58,520 nucleotides of DNA from an uncultured Saprospiraceae bacterium (GTDB lineage Bacteria; Bacteroidota; Bacteroidia; Chitinophagales; Saprospiraceae): assembly GCA_937926205.1 (NCBI GenBank), contig CALEYL010000014.1:1-58520 (forward strand), written 5' to 3'. Positions 25,301 through 33,823 of the stretch are shown here, in pieces. Position numbers and translations under genes: made by a program. Each line of letters opens with the position of its first letter. Position 1 is the stretch's first letter. The notes beneath the pieces were generated by a model. The model searched no databases. It was not told the DNA's origin and was given only the letters and a program-made list of their open reading frames with translations.

Positions 25301-28300
25301 ATACCCCAAGTCCAGTCGCAGATCTGGTCATCACTAAAACGGATGGCAGCGCCACTTACACGCCGGGTATAGGCGTTACGTATACTGTGGTGGTATCCAA
25401 TGCCGGGCCAAGCAATGCTGTTGGCGCTACGGTTACTGACAATGCTCCCGCAGGCACTTCCATCACCTCATGGACTGCTGTTTTTGCCGGAGGCGCTACC
25501 GGTAACGCTTCAGGTTTCGGGAACATTAGCCAAACTGTCAATGTACCCGCAGGTGGATCCATCACTTACACCATCAATCTTGCTGTACCGGCTGGACTGA
25601 CGGGTAACCTGGTCAACATCGCTAACGTCGCCCCTCCGAACGGAACGACCGATCCGACTCCGGGTAACAACTCGGCCATGGACGCTGATACGCCGAATCC
25701 GATTGCTGACCTGACAATTACCAAAACAGATGGTAGCGCTACATACACGCCGGGTGTTGGCGTTACGTATACTGTAGTGGTCACCAATACCGGACCAAGC
25801 GATGCTTTTGGCGCTACGGTCACAGACAATGCGCCCGCAGGCACTTCCATCACCTCATGGACTGCTGTTTTTGCCGGAGGCGCTACCGGTAACGCTTCAG
25901 GTTTCGGGAACGTTAGCCAAACCGTCAATGTACCAGTTGGTGGAACCATCACTTACACCATCATTGTTGCGGTGCCGGCAGGTCTGACAGGTAACCTCGT
26001 CAACACCGCAACGGTAGCGGTGCCGGCCGGAACGATCGATCCGACTCCGGGTAACAACACGGCAACAGATTCTGATACGCCGAATCCGGCGGCTGACCTC
26101 AGCATCACCAAAACAGATGGTATCGGAACTTATACGGCCGGTACAACGACCACTTATACCATTGTCGTCACCAATGGCGGGCCGAGCAATGTCACTGGCG
26201 CTACGGTTACCGACAACATTCCGGCGGGGACTTCCTGGACCTACACCGCTACCGGTACTCCGGGAACCAGCGGCTTTGCTGCCAGCGGTAATACCAGCAT
26301 CAACCACGTCGTTAACATTCCTGCCGGGGGAAGCATCACATACACGGTGATCCTTTCCATTCCTGCCGGATTCACCGGGAACCTCGTTAATACAGCAACC
26401 GTAACCCTGCCAGCAGGAACTACTGATGCTACACCGGGCAATAACACGGCAACGGATATCGATACGCCGAATCCGGCGGCTGACCTCAGCATCACCAAAA
26501 CAGATGGTATCGGAACTTATACGGCCGGTACAACGACCACTTATACCATTGTCGTCACCAATGGCGGGCCGAGCAATGTCACTGGCGCTACGGTTACCGA
26601 CAACATTCCGGCGGGGACTTCCTGGACCTACACCGCTACCGGTACTCCGGGAACCAGCGGCTTTGCTGCCAGCGGTAATACCAGCATCAACCACGTCGTT
26701 AACATTCCTGCCGGGGGAAGCATCACATACACGGTGATCCTTTCCATTCCTGCCGGATTCACCGGGAACCTCGTTAATACGGCAACCGTAACCCTGCCGG
26801 CAGGAACTACTGATGCAACGCCGGGCAATAACACGGCAACGGACATCGATACGCCTAATCCGGTCGCAGATCTGGTCATCACTAAAACAGATGGCAGCGC
26901 CACTTACACGCCGGGTATAGGCGTTACGTATACTGTTGTGGTATCCAATGCCGGGCCAAGCAATGCTTTTGGGGCAACGGTCACAGACAATGCTCCTGCA
27001 GGCACTTCCATCACCTCATGGACTGCTGTTTTTGCCGGGGGCGCTACCGGTAACGCTGCAGGCATCGGGAACATTAGCCAAACTGTCAATGTACCCGTTG
27101 GTGGAACCATCACTTACACCATCAATCTTGCCGTTCCGGCCGGACTGACAGGTAACCTGGTCAACACAGCTACTGTCGCTGCGCCCAATGGAACGACCGA
27201 TCCGACTCCGGGCAACAATTCAGCAACGGACACTGATACGCCGAATCCGATTGCTGACCTGGCCATCACCAAAACAGACGGCAGCTTTACCTACACGCCG
27301 GGTGTCGGCGTTACGTATACTGTAGTGGTCACCAATACCGGACCAAGCGATGCTTTTGGCGCAACGGTCACAGACAATGCTCCTGCAGGCACTTCCATCA
27401 CCTCATGGACTGCTGTTTTTGCCGGAGGCGCTACTGGTAACGCTGCAGGCATCGGGAACATTAGCCAAACTGTCAATGTACCCGTAGGTGGAACCATCAC
27501 TTACACCGTCAATGTTGCGGTGCCGGCAAATCAGACGGGTAACCTGGTCAATACAGCTACAATTGCTATTACAACGCCCGGCGGAACCATAGATCCAAAT
27601 GCTGGCAACAACTCGGCAACAGATACCGATACACCGAATCCAATTGCTGATCTCAGCATCACCAAAACGGATGGCAGTGCAACCTACACGCCGGGTGTTG
27701 GCGTTACTTATACTGTAATGGTCACCAATACCGGACCAAGCGATGCTTTTGGCGCAACGGTCACAGACAATGCTCCTGCAGGCACTTCCATCACCTCATG
27801 GACTGCTGTTTTTGCCGGGGGCGCTACCGGTAACGCTGCAGGCATCGGGAACATTAGCCAAACCGTCAACGTACCCGCCGGTGGAACCATCACGTACACC
27901 ATCAATCTTGCCGTTCCGGCCGGACTGACAGGTAACCTGGTCAACACCGCTACTGTCGCTGCGCCCAATGGAACGACCGATCCGACACCGGGCAACAATT
28001 CAGCAACGGACACTGATACGGCATTTCCGCAGGCCAACCTTTCACTGGTAAAAACGGTAAATAACGCTTCCCCTGTTGTGGGTACCAATGTGGTTTTCAC
28101 CCTAACAGTAACTAACGCTGGTCCGAGTGTGGCCACTGGCGTAACCGTTAAAGATCTGTTGCCTGCAGGCCTGGTCTATGTATCGGATAATAGCGCCAAC
28201 GAGTACAACAGCGTCACAGGAATCTGGACGGTTGGTTCACTCGCCAACGGGGCTTCCAGAAGCATACAGATAACGGTGACAGTCACAACAGCTGGCAACA

Positions 28301-30129
28301 AGACAAATTACGCTCAGGTTAATACCAGTAATGCATTTGATCCGAATTCAACGCCAGGTGATAATTCAACCAATCAAGACGACGACGATCAGGTTGTTTT
28401 GATGCCAATCTGCGTGACACCAAGTTTTACAGTTTGCCCGGGGCCCCAAACAATTTATAGTTGTGGCGCTACGGCTGTAAACTATGCCGTTACAGCCTAT
28501 GGGGTACCTACTCCGGGGCTCACCTACGTTTTCACCGGCGCAACAATGGGCAATGGAAACGGTACGGGAAGCGGCTCAATCTTTAACATCGGTACGACAA
28601 ATGTTGTCATAACAGCGGCTAACGTTTGTGGATCGGCTACCTGTTCTTTTACCATTACAGTAAGTCAACCTCCGCTGGCCAGCTTTATCAATGCACCAGG
28701 TAATATTAACGTAGCTTGCGGTACCTCCGTACAGCCTTCTATGCTGAGTTTTTCAAACGGACTTACAGGGCCCGGACAAATTTCAGGCAATGTAACTTCG
28801 ATCATTACCGGAGGCAGCAATGGCTGTGGAGGCACCTACACAGAGACCTGGACTTACACGGATTTGTGCATGCGCACGATCAGCTATTCCCGTACAATCA
28901 CGGCAAATCCGTCTGCTGCCCCTGTATTTGCTTCACTTCCGGGCAACATTACCATTTCCTGTGCGACGGGCACACCTGCATCAACCCCGCTGAATTTCAG
29001 CAATGGCCAAACTGGTCCTTGTGAAATCAGTGGAATGTCTAACTCCACGTTTACGCTGCTGAACGATGCCTGCCCGCGCAGATACACCGAAACCTGGACC
29101 TTTACCGATCCCTGCAACCGCACCATCAGCCACAGCAGGATCGTTACGGTAAATGTGTTATGGCAAAATGCTAACATTGGCGCCGCGAACGGCAATGCGA
29201 CTTATGCTTGCAGCCAGACAGTTCCGGGTGACTTTGGTCCTTTCCAGGTAACATCGGCAGGTTATGGTACCTCAACTTCTGATATCGCGCATTTTATTTA
29301 TGCGCAGTTGTCAGGCGACGGCACCATTATAGCCAAGTTCAACAATGCCACGAATCAGGGATTTGGTGGAATTATGTTCCGCGAAAGCCTTGCACCAGGC
29401 GCTAAAAAGGCAAGCCTGCGTACGCAGAATAGTCTGAACAATGTTCAAAGGGAAGTGCGCCAAACTACAAATGGTTATGAAATAACCCAACAATGGCAAC
29501 GCCTGCACAAATGGCTAAGGCTGGATAAAATCGGCAATATTATTGCAGCCTACACTTCACCGGATGGCATCAATTGGTGGTCATGTCCATCCTGGACAAC
29601 CGTTGTTCTGGGTGATTGCTTCTACGTCGGCGTTTTCGCAGAAGGTGTTAATGTAAATTCACCAAGTACTGCTACGTTTGATGTCGTAAGGATTACCGGA
29701 TTCAATCAATTACCTGTTCCATTAGCAACGAACAATGATCCTTCCGATTTGGTACAAGATCAAAACGTTGAACAAGAACTGGTAGAGATAAAGATACCAA
29801 CAGATGGTCAAACCAGGGACAACACGATAGATCTTTCGGATTTGGAAGTGCAAAGCTCCCGGGAAGAACTTGATATGTTCGTCTTCCCTAATCCAGCGAG
29901 TACCGGCGATGACCTGAACCTGGAATTGAGCGGTGTTACAGAAGGGAGAATCAGGATAACTGTTTATTCGATGCAAGGAACTTTGGTTAAGGAACTTTGG
30001 ATGGATGCGGCAGAGGATACGCGTATGACCTTTAGGCTTCCGGGGGTTATACCAGGTTTTTATCTGATTAAAGCCGAAACGGCAAACCGCCACTTTGTAA
30101 CCAGAAGAGTAAGCATCATCAGGAGGTAA
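22384..30129 (+). CDS. Giant secreted DUF11-repeat protein with T9SS sorting domain
   Basis: 2581 residues. A long signal peptide ends near SVLSAQ (residue 48). An N-terminal region of about 410 residues is followed by eleven near-identical 129-131-residue DUF11-type beta-sandwich repeats from residue 463, and by a twelfth, divergent repeat at about 1884-2010 (ANLSLVKTVNNASPVVGTNV). Then come three Cys-containing HYR-like modules (GNINVACGTS, GNITISCATG), a concanavalin-like domain (IMFRESLAPGAKKASLRTQ ... WLRLDKIGNIIAAYTSPDG) and a T9SS type A sorting domain (VFPNPAS ... GFYLIKAET). It is probably displayed on the surface as an adhesin or stalk, by analogy with other DUF11 arrays. It is monocistronic with its own terminator. 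Confidence 0.9.
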   Translation: MKQSTTTRATSGCFFRAICTRISPVLSLTKRVLTLTGMLLFASVLSAQSITLSSQETMWIDANKCNDQGPRGAWLSFKITNNTASTLNNVVVTFAGFTGANPTYFEVPSDLTRTFTTLAPAEVVPVYYYIDYSELCNHPNGGGCDFDGYTADYTITVSSTGNPSVVRNGTISTDCLLTAAAAGIAQSSVLGPGISVGQVFTQTVVYSFGNNTDLFIQPAGEADFQDECLRLIGSEITAVSAGVSPTLIGQKDQLHFPTASIPGGGGTITVVYKWVALCTNISQIANPWAAAKSGTKYKYQGFGSSTTVPPAVQAISISKSVNPSFLPTATSDGGFGNGIAEWTVTLTNSSSVVVVVDKINDVIPACMTLSTPLAPSSGVTAGNSASSPAVGSTGLVSWVGKKPGNSANHEYKVPANGTLTLVYRTNVSACASPRSYTNSATASIGSTTVGPATATISIGILQADLAITKTDGSATYTPGVGVTYTVVVTNNGPSNAAGATVTDNAPAGTSITSWTATFAGGATGGAAGIGNINETVDVPVGGTITYTINVAVPAGLTGNLVNTATIAAPTGTIDPTPGNNSATDIDTPNPAADLSITKTDGIGTYTAGTTTTYTIVVTNGGPSNVTGATVTDNIPAGTSWTYTATGTPGTSGFAASGNTSINHVVNIPAGGSITYTVILSIPAGFTGNLVNTAMVTLPAGTTDATPGNNSATDIDTPNPAADLSITKTDGIGTYTAGTTTTYTIVVTNGGPSNVTGATVTDNIPAGTSWTYTATGTPGTSGFAASGNTSINHVVNIPAGGSITYTVILSIPAGFTGNLVNTATVTLPAGTTDATPGNNTATDIDTPNPAADLSITKTDGIGTYTAGTTTTYTIVVTNGGPSNVTGATVTDNIPAGTSWTYTATGTPGTSGFAASGNTSINHVVNIPAGGSITYTVILSIPAGFTGNLVNTATVTLPAGTTDATPGNNTATDIDTPSPVADLVITKTDGSATYTPGIGVTYTVVVSNAGPSNAVGATVTDNAPAGTSITSWTAVFAGGATGNASGFGNISQTVNVPAGGSITYTINLAVPAGLTGNLVNIANVAPPNGTTDPTPGNNSAMDADTPNPIADLTITKTDGSATYTPGVGVTYTVVVTNTGPSDAFGATVTDNAPAGTSITSWTAVFAGGATGNASGFGNVSQTVNVPVGGTITYTIIVAVPAGLTGNLVNTATVAVPAGTIDPTPGNNTATDSDTPNPAADLSITKTDGIGTYTAGTTTTYTIVVTNGGPSNVTGATVTDNIPAGTSWTYTATGTPGTSGFAASGNTSINHVVNIPAGGSITYTVILSIPAGFTGNLVNTATVTLPAGTTDATPGNNTATDIDTPNPAADLSITKTDGIGTYTAGTTTTYTIVVTNGGPSNVTGATVTDNIPAGTSWTYTATGTPGTSGFAASGNTSINHVVNIPAGGSITYTVILSIPAGFTGNLVNTATVTLPAGTTDATPGNNTATDIDTPNPVADLVITKTDGSATYTPGIGVTYTVVVSNAGPSNAFGATVTDNAPAGTSITSWTAVFAGGATGNAAGIGNISQTVNVPVGGTITYTINLAVPAGLTGNLVNTATVAAPNGTTDPTPGNNSATDTDTPNPIADLAITKTDGSFTYTPGVGVTYTVVVTNTGPSDAFGATVTDNAPAGTSITSWTAVFAGGATGNAAGIGNISQTVNVPVGGTITYTVNVAVPANQTGNLVNTATIAITTPGGTIDPNAGNNSATDTDTPNPIADLSITKTDGSATYTPGVGVTYTVMVTNTGPSDAFGATVTDNAPAGTSITSWTAVFAGGATGNAAGIGNISQTVNVPAGGTITYTINLAVPAGLTGNLVNTATVAAPNGTTDPTPGNNSATDTDTAFPQANLSLVKTVNNASPVVGTNVVFTLTVTNAGPSVATGVTVKDLLPAGLVYVSDNSANEYNSVTGIWTVGSLANGASRSIQITVTVTTAGNKTNYAQVNTSNAFDPNSTPGDNSTNQDDDDQVVLMPICVTPSFTVCPGPQTIYSCGATAVNYAVTAYGVPTPGLTYVFTGATMGNGNGTGSGSIFNIGTTNVVITAANVCGSATCSFTITVSQPPLASFINAPGNINVACGTSVQPSMLSFSNGLTGPGQISGNVTSIITGGSNGCGGTYTETWTYTDLCMRTISYSRTITANPSAAPVFASLPGNITISCATGTPASTPLNFSNGQTGPCEISGMSNSTFTLLNDACPRRYTETWTFTDPCNRTISHSRIVTVNVLWQNANIGAANGNATYACSQTVPGDFGPFQVTSAGYGTSTSDIAHFIYAQLSGDGTIIAKFNNATNQGFGGIMFRESLAPGAKKASLRTQNSLNNVQREVRQTTNGYEITQQWQRLHKWLRLDKIGNIIAAYTSPDGINWWSCPSWTTVVLGDCFYVGVFAEGVNVNSPSTATFDVVRITGFNQLPVPLATNNDPSDLVQDQNVEQELVEIKIPTDGQTRDNTIDLSDLEVQSSREELDMFVFPNPASTGDDLNLELSGVTEGRIRITVYSMQGTLVKELWMDAAEDTRMTFRLPGVIPGFYLIKAETANRHFVTRRVSIIRR
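23770..28032 (+). repeat. Tandem array of eleven 387-bp coding repeats in two sequence classes
   Basis: Unit starts (codon for the Ala of ADL) fall at 23770, 24157, 24544, 24931, 25318, 25705, 26092, 26479, 26866, 27253 and 27646. The step is exactly 387 bases, except unit 10, which is 393 because of a six-base insertion. Class A units (1, 5, 6, 9, 10, 11) read TKTDGSATYTPG-GVTYTVVV; class B units (2, 3, 4, 7, 8) read TKTDGIGTYTAGTTTTYTIVV. The order is A-BBB-AA-BB-AAA. Class B copies are almost identical at the DNA level, including third codon positions, which points to recent duplication or gene conversion. Confidence 0.95.
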
Positions 30130-30158
30130 CGAACTTCTGATTGATCGCTTGAATAGAC

Positions 30159-30193
30159 AGGAGTCACTCCGGATTTGGGGTGACTCCTTTTTT
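30159..30193 (+). terminator. Intrinsic terminator of the giant repeat gene
   Basis: AGGAGTCAC (30159-30167) and GTGACTCCT (30180-30188) form the base of a 12-bp stem extended by TCC/GGG, with a six-base loop and a following run of Ts. It begins 30 bases after the stop codon. Confidence 0.85.
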
Positions 30194-30500
30194 ATGCCCT
30201 GAAAGTCCGATTACACCTGATTTGCCCGGGTTTTCGAAACAAAGCTGCAAGGCTAAAGGCTGGCAATAAACGCAAACACCGAGGTGCAGCTAATCATTTT
30301 CAAACCCGTTGAACGGCCAGGATAAATCATCCCCAGTTTTCATACCCGGGTACAACTCATGTAAATATCGTTAGCTGTAAGATAATCCATGAATTGTGAA
30401 GCATGACCTAAACAGCGGGGTACAGGCAACGGCAACACATTCAGGTATCTGTTGTATTGATGCACTGCGTAGGCAAGATTTCCAAGTGCCGATAAAATGA

Positions 30501-30533
30501 CAAGAGCCATCCGGAAATTCCGGATGGCTCTTG
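30501..30533 (-). terminator. Hairpin downstream of the small T9SS-tail gene
   Basis: Perfect 14-bp stem, CAAGAGCCATCCGG (30501-30514) with its complement at 30520-30533 and a five-base loop. It lies 57 bases past the stop of the minus-strand gene at 30590. The T-tract on the minus strand is weak (TTGTCATTTT), so termination is probable but not certain. Confidence 0.6.
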
Positions 30534-30589
30534 TATTATTAAAGCTCACCTCTCACGGCGACAATTTATCTGCCGCTTAATTCAGAAAT

Positions 30590-30931
30590 CTATCGTTTGC
30601 TCAAACGCTGTGTGGCAATGATTTTCTCATCTTTTCCACGCATCTGGATCAGGTAGATGCCTTTAGGCAAATCTTCTACTGAGTATTTTTGATTCTTCTC
30701 GTAGGTAAAGTGTTTCATTTCCCTGCCCACAAGGTTGTATACCTGAATGGAATGAACGGATTCATTATCGTTTAGGCTAAAGTAAACAGTCGCTGGGTTG
30801 GGGAAAACGCGCAGTTCCACAGATTCTGTGCCCCCTGTGCGCTTAATGCTCAAACGGTCGCTGAAGCTACTCTGCGAAAAGCCGATTTGGACAAGAAACA
30901 GGAACAAAAAAGAGAGTAAGGCGTGCTTCAT
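30590..30931 (-). CDS. Small secreted protein consisting mainly of a T9SS sorting domain
   Basis: 113 residues: signal peptide (MKHALLSFLFLFLVQIGFSQ), a linker of about 20 residues, and a complete type A C-terminal sorting domain (ELRVFPNPATVYFSLNDNES ... VYNLVGREMKHF ... LPKGIYLIQMRG ... TQRLSKR). There is no room for a cargo domain. It would be exported through Sec and then handled by the type IX machinery, yet delivers nothing recognisable. It could be a decoy, an anchor subunit or the remnant of a larger gene. The start is an ATG. Confidence 0.82.
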   Translation of the reverse strand: MKHALLSFLFLFLVQIGFSQSSFSDRLSIKRTGGTESVELRVFPNPATVYFSLNDNESVHSIQVYNLVGREMKHFTYEKNQKYSVEDLPKGIYLIQMRGKDEKIIATQRLSKR

Positions 30932-31067
30932 ACAACTGTGAGTTTATTAAACTTTTTTGTAATAGTTTTTGGTATTGGCGCAAATTAAGGGCTATTCACC
31001 GTAAATGCAAATCCACTACACCTTATTTAAACAAAAATTAACAAATATGTTGCAATAAATCTGAAAG

Positions 31068-31138
31068 AAATGGAAAATAGCAAAAGGAAAATTGGCAAAA
31101 CAGAAAAACTGCCTTGCCAATTCGCCATTTTGCCATTT
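31068..31138. repeat. Imperfect palindrome sharing the TTGGCAAGGCAG core
   Basis: TTGGCAAAACAG (31092-31103) faces CTGCCTTGCCAA (31109-31120), with looser pairing extending outward to 31068 and 31138 (AAATGG...CCATTT). The right inner arm is the exact complement of the core at 6108-6119. It lies just downstream of the thrS stop (31151) and may end the thrS transcript; the same kind of hairpin follows polA. Confidence 0.55.
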
Positions 31139-31150
31139 ACCGGTTTATTC

Positions 31151-33070
31151 CTAAAGCAAGCCTTTAAAGTACGTTTTAAAGTCTTCCATATTCATGGCGC
31201 CCTGGTCCCCTTCTCCCTGTTTGCGAACGGCCACGGTACCCGTTTCGGCCTCTTTTTCGCCAACGATGAGCATGAGCGGAACCCGTTTCAACTCAGTATC
31301 CCTGATTTTTTTACCGATGGTTTCACTCCGATCATCCACATATCCGCGAATGTCAGAAAGCGCCAGTTCTGCCTGAATCTCTTCACAGTACGCAATGAAC
31401 CGGTCGCTGATTGGCAGCAGGGCATATTGATCCGGAGCAAGCCAAAGCGGGAATTTACCTGCCGTGTGCTCAATGAGTATGCTGATGAAGCGCTCCAGCG
31501 ACCCAAAAGGAGCGCGGTGGATCATAACCGGTTGGTGTGCCTGGTTGTCTGAGCCGATGTACTCCAGTTTGAAACGTTCGGGCAGGTTGTAGTCTACCTG
31601 AATGGTGCCCAATTGCCAGGAGCGGCCCAAAGCGTCTTTCACCATAAAATCGAGTTTGGGACCATAAAAAGCTGCTTCTCCCAAAACGGTAACGGTAGGA
31701 AGGCCAACTTCCTGAGTCGCTTCGATGATTGCACTTTCTGCAGCAACCCAGTTTTCATCTGAGCCGATGTACTTGGCCGGATTTTCCGGATCGCGAAGTG
31801 AAATCTGGGCAGTAAAGTTTTCAAAGCCCATTTTCGCAAATACCAGGGTTGTGAGGTCGAGTACATTGAGAAACTCTTCCTTAATCTGTTCCGGTGCACA
31901 GAAAATATGCGCATCATCCTGCGTAAACCCACGTACTCTGGAAAGGCCATGTAATTCGCCGCTTTGCTCATAGCGATAAACCGTTCCAAACTCGGCAATC
32001 CGCAAAGGCAGTTCCTTGTAGGAGCGCGGTCGGTGGCCAAAAATTTCGCAATGGTGCGGGCAATTCATTGGCTTAAGTAAAAACTCTTCGCCTTCGCGGG
32101 GTGTATGGATGGGTTGAAAGCTGTCTTTGCCGTATTTTTCGTAGTGTCCGGAGGTTACATAGAGTTCCTTGCGGCCAATATGCGGGGTAGTAACCAGTTT
32201 ATATCCACGTTTTTCCTGTTCGACCCGAAGAAAATTCATCAGCCGTTCGCGCAGGGCTGTTCCTTTGGGTAACCAGATGGGCAAACCGGCGCCCACCTTT
32301 TCAGAGAACATGAACAATTCCAGTTCAGCTCCGAGTTTGCGGTGGTCGCGGCGTTTTGCTTCTTCCAGTAGTTCGAGGTACTCAGTAAGTTCCTTCTGTT
32401 TTGGAAAAGTGACGCCATAAATGCGGGTCATCTGATCGCGTGTCTCATCGCCGCGCCAGTATGCACCGGCCAGACTGAGAAGTTTTACCGCCTTGATTTT
32501 TTCTGTATTGGGCAGGTGCGGTCCGCGACAGAGGTCTACAAAATTGCCTTGCTGGTAGAAAGTGATTTTGCCATCTTCGAGACCATCAATCAACTCAAGT
32601 TTATAGGGATCGTTCTTTTCCTGAAAGTAGGCAATCGCATCTGCTTTGCTGACTTCTTTACGGATGTACTCACTTTTTTTCTGGGCCAGTTCAATCATTT
32701 TGGCCTCTATGGCAGCCAGATCGGCGGCCCCTAACTGGCGATCACCAGTATCCACATCGTAATAAAATCCATTTTCTATGGGCGGGCCAATACCAAATTT
32801 TGTGCCCGGAATCAAAGCTTCCAGCGCTTCAGCCATCAGGTGTGCCGAAGAGTGCCAGAAGGTAGATTTACCGTCTTTATCATCCCAGGTCAGCAATTGC
32901 AAAGTAGCATCAGACTGAATAGCGCGGGTTGCATCCCAAACTTCACCATTCACTTTGGCAGAAAGTACATTGCGGGCCAATCCGCTGCTGATGGACTCAG
33001 CAATTTGCATCGCCGTAACGCCTTTTTCATATTGACGCACGTTGCCATCGGGAAATGTAATATTGATCAT
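31151..33070 (-). CDS. thrS: Threonyl-tRNA synthetase
   Basis: Class II aminoacyl-tRNA synthetase that charges tRNA-Thr and edits mischarged Ser-tRNA-Thr. 639 residues, the normal bacterial length. It has an N-terminal TGS domain (INITFPDGNVRQYEKGVTA), an editing domain with HSSAHLMAEAL, the catalytic core with MNCPHHCEIF (zinc/substrate Cys and His) and RVRGFTQDDAHIF, and a C-terminal anticodon-binding domain. The ATG at 33070 is chosen; the frame extends 21 residues to a TTG. No infC-rpmI-rplT follows. The upstream 285 bases show no T-box or threonine-rich leader. Confidence 0.96.
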   Translation of the reverse strand: MINITFPDGNVRQYEKGVTAMQIAESISSGLARNVLSAKVNGEVWDATRAIQSDATLQLLTWDDKDGKSTFWHSSAHLMAEALEALIPGTKFGIGPPIENGFYYDVDTGDRQLGAADLAAIEAKMIELAQKKSEYIRKEVSKADAIAYFQEKNDPYKLELIDGLEDGKITFYQQGNFVDLCRGPHLPNTEKIKAVKLLSLAGAYWRGDETRDQMTRIYGVTFPKQKELTEYLELLEEAKRRDHRKLGAELELFMFSEKVGAGLPIWLPKGTALRERLMNFLRVEQEKRGYKLVTTPHIGRKELYVTSGHYEKYGKDSFQPIHTPREGEEFLLKPMNCPHHCEIFGHRPRSYKELPLRIAEFGTVYRYEQSGELHGLSRVRGFTQDDAHIFCAPEQIKEEFLNVLDLTTLVFAKMGFENFTAQISLRDPENPAKYIGSDENWVAAESAIIEATQEVGLPTVTVLGEAAFYGPKLDFMVKDALGRSWQLGTIQVDYNLPERFKLEYIGSDNQAHQPVMIHRAPFGSLERFISILIEHTAGKFPLWLAPDQYALLPISDRFIAYCEEIQAELALSDIRGYVDDRSETIGKKIRDTELKRVPLMLIVGEKEAETGTVAVRKQGEGDQGAMNMEDFKTYFKGLL

Positions 33071-33355
33071 ATATTTTCTGTTGTAGCACTGAACATGAGC
33101 GTGAACAATACTCTGTTTACGCAAGGTTTTCAAAAAGGCTGCTAAATTAGGTCATTTTAAAGACATTGCCCACTGCGCCTGAAAAATTATGAGCTAAAGC
33201 TTGTAATAATATTTTATATTTGTTTGCCTTCTTCTGGAAGCTCCCCATTAAGGAGGTGCTGTTGATGCTAATATAGTAACTACAAGGCCTTGGTATTCAT
33301 TCGCTCCTACTCCCCGTTCCAAGGTGAAATCACAATACCAAACACTGTTTTTACA

Positions 33356-33823
33356 ATGGAATCCAAGCTCAAAAGCATTATCTTGGTTGAGGATAATCTT
33401 GCCGACGTCAAGCTTACCGAATACGCACTCAAGAGTCTGGCAGAAAGACCACAACTCATTCACTTCTTTGAAGGTCCGGAAATGTTGCAATACCTATCCG
33501 AAGCAAACCTTGAAGAAATTGCCATCGTCATCATTGATCTCAATATGCCCAAAATGAGTGGCATTGAGTTGCTGAAAATCTTTCAGGCCGATCCGAAACT
33601 GAGCAACATGCCGGTGCTGGTTTTCAGCAGTTCTGACGATCCTTCAGACTTGCAAAACTGCTACGACCACGGCGCCAGTGCTTATGTCGTAAAGCCTTTA
33701 GGGTTGGAGGAATTAGAAAAAACCATGCGCTACATTGTGGATTTCTGGTGTCAGACCAATGCGCTTCCACATTCATTCCGGGACCGGCCCTTCAACATCA
33801 AGGAAGCGAATATTCCTTGTTAA
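33356..33823 (+). CDS. Single-domain response regulator (CheY/Rcp1-like)
   Basis: 155-residue receiver domain without an output domain. Acidic pocket Glu12-Asp13 (ILVEDN), phospho-acceptor Asp61 (IIDLNMPKMSG), the Ser/Thr switch in VLVFSSSDDPSD and the invariant Lys in VVKPLG are all present. It resembles the Rcp1-like regulators that relay phosphate from hybrid or phytochrome-type kinases; no kinase is adjacent. The ATG at 33356 is used, since the 22 residues upstream are not receiver-like. TATATTTG at 33215-33222 is a possible -7 box. Its last 51 bases overlap the end of queG on the other strand. Confidence 0.9.
   Translation: MESKLKSIILVEDNLADVKLTEYALKSLAERPQLIHFFEGPEMLQYLSEANLEEIAIVIIDLNMPKMSGIELLKIFQADPKLSNMPVLVFSSSDDPSDLQNCYDHGASAYVVKPLGLEELEKTMRYIVDFWCQTNALPHSFRDRPFNIKEANIPC

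Noticed and set aside
30340..30549. 69-codon minus-strand frame between the giant gene and the T9SS-tail gene
   Set aside because: Its first codons run through the 14-bp hairpin at 30501-30533 and the composition is not protein-like; it is probably chance.
31070..31552. 160-codon plus-strand frame over the end of thrS
   Set aside because: It is antisense to the conserved ThrS C-terminal domain, starts in an intergenic palindrome and resembles no protein.
33071..33355. T-box or threonine-codon leader before thrS
   Set aside because: No T-box sequence, no run of Thr codons and no terminator hairpin were found in the upstream region.
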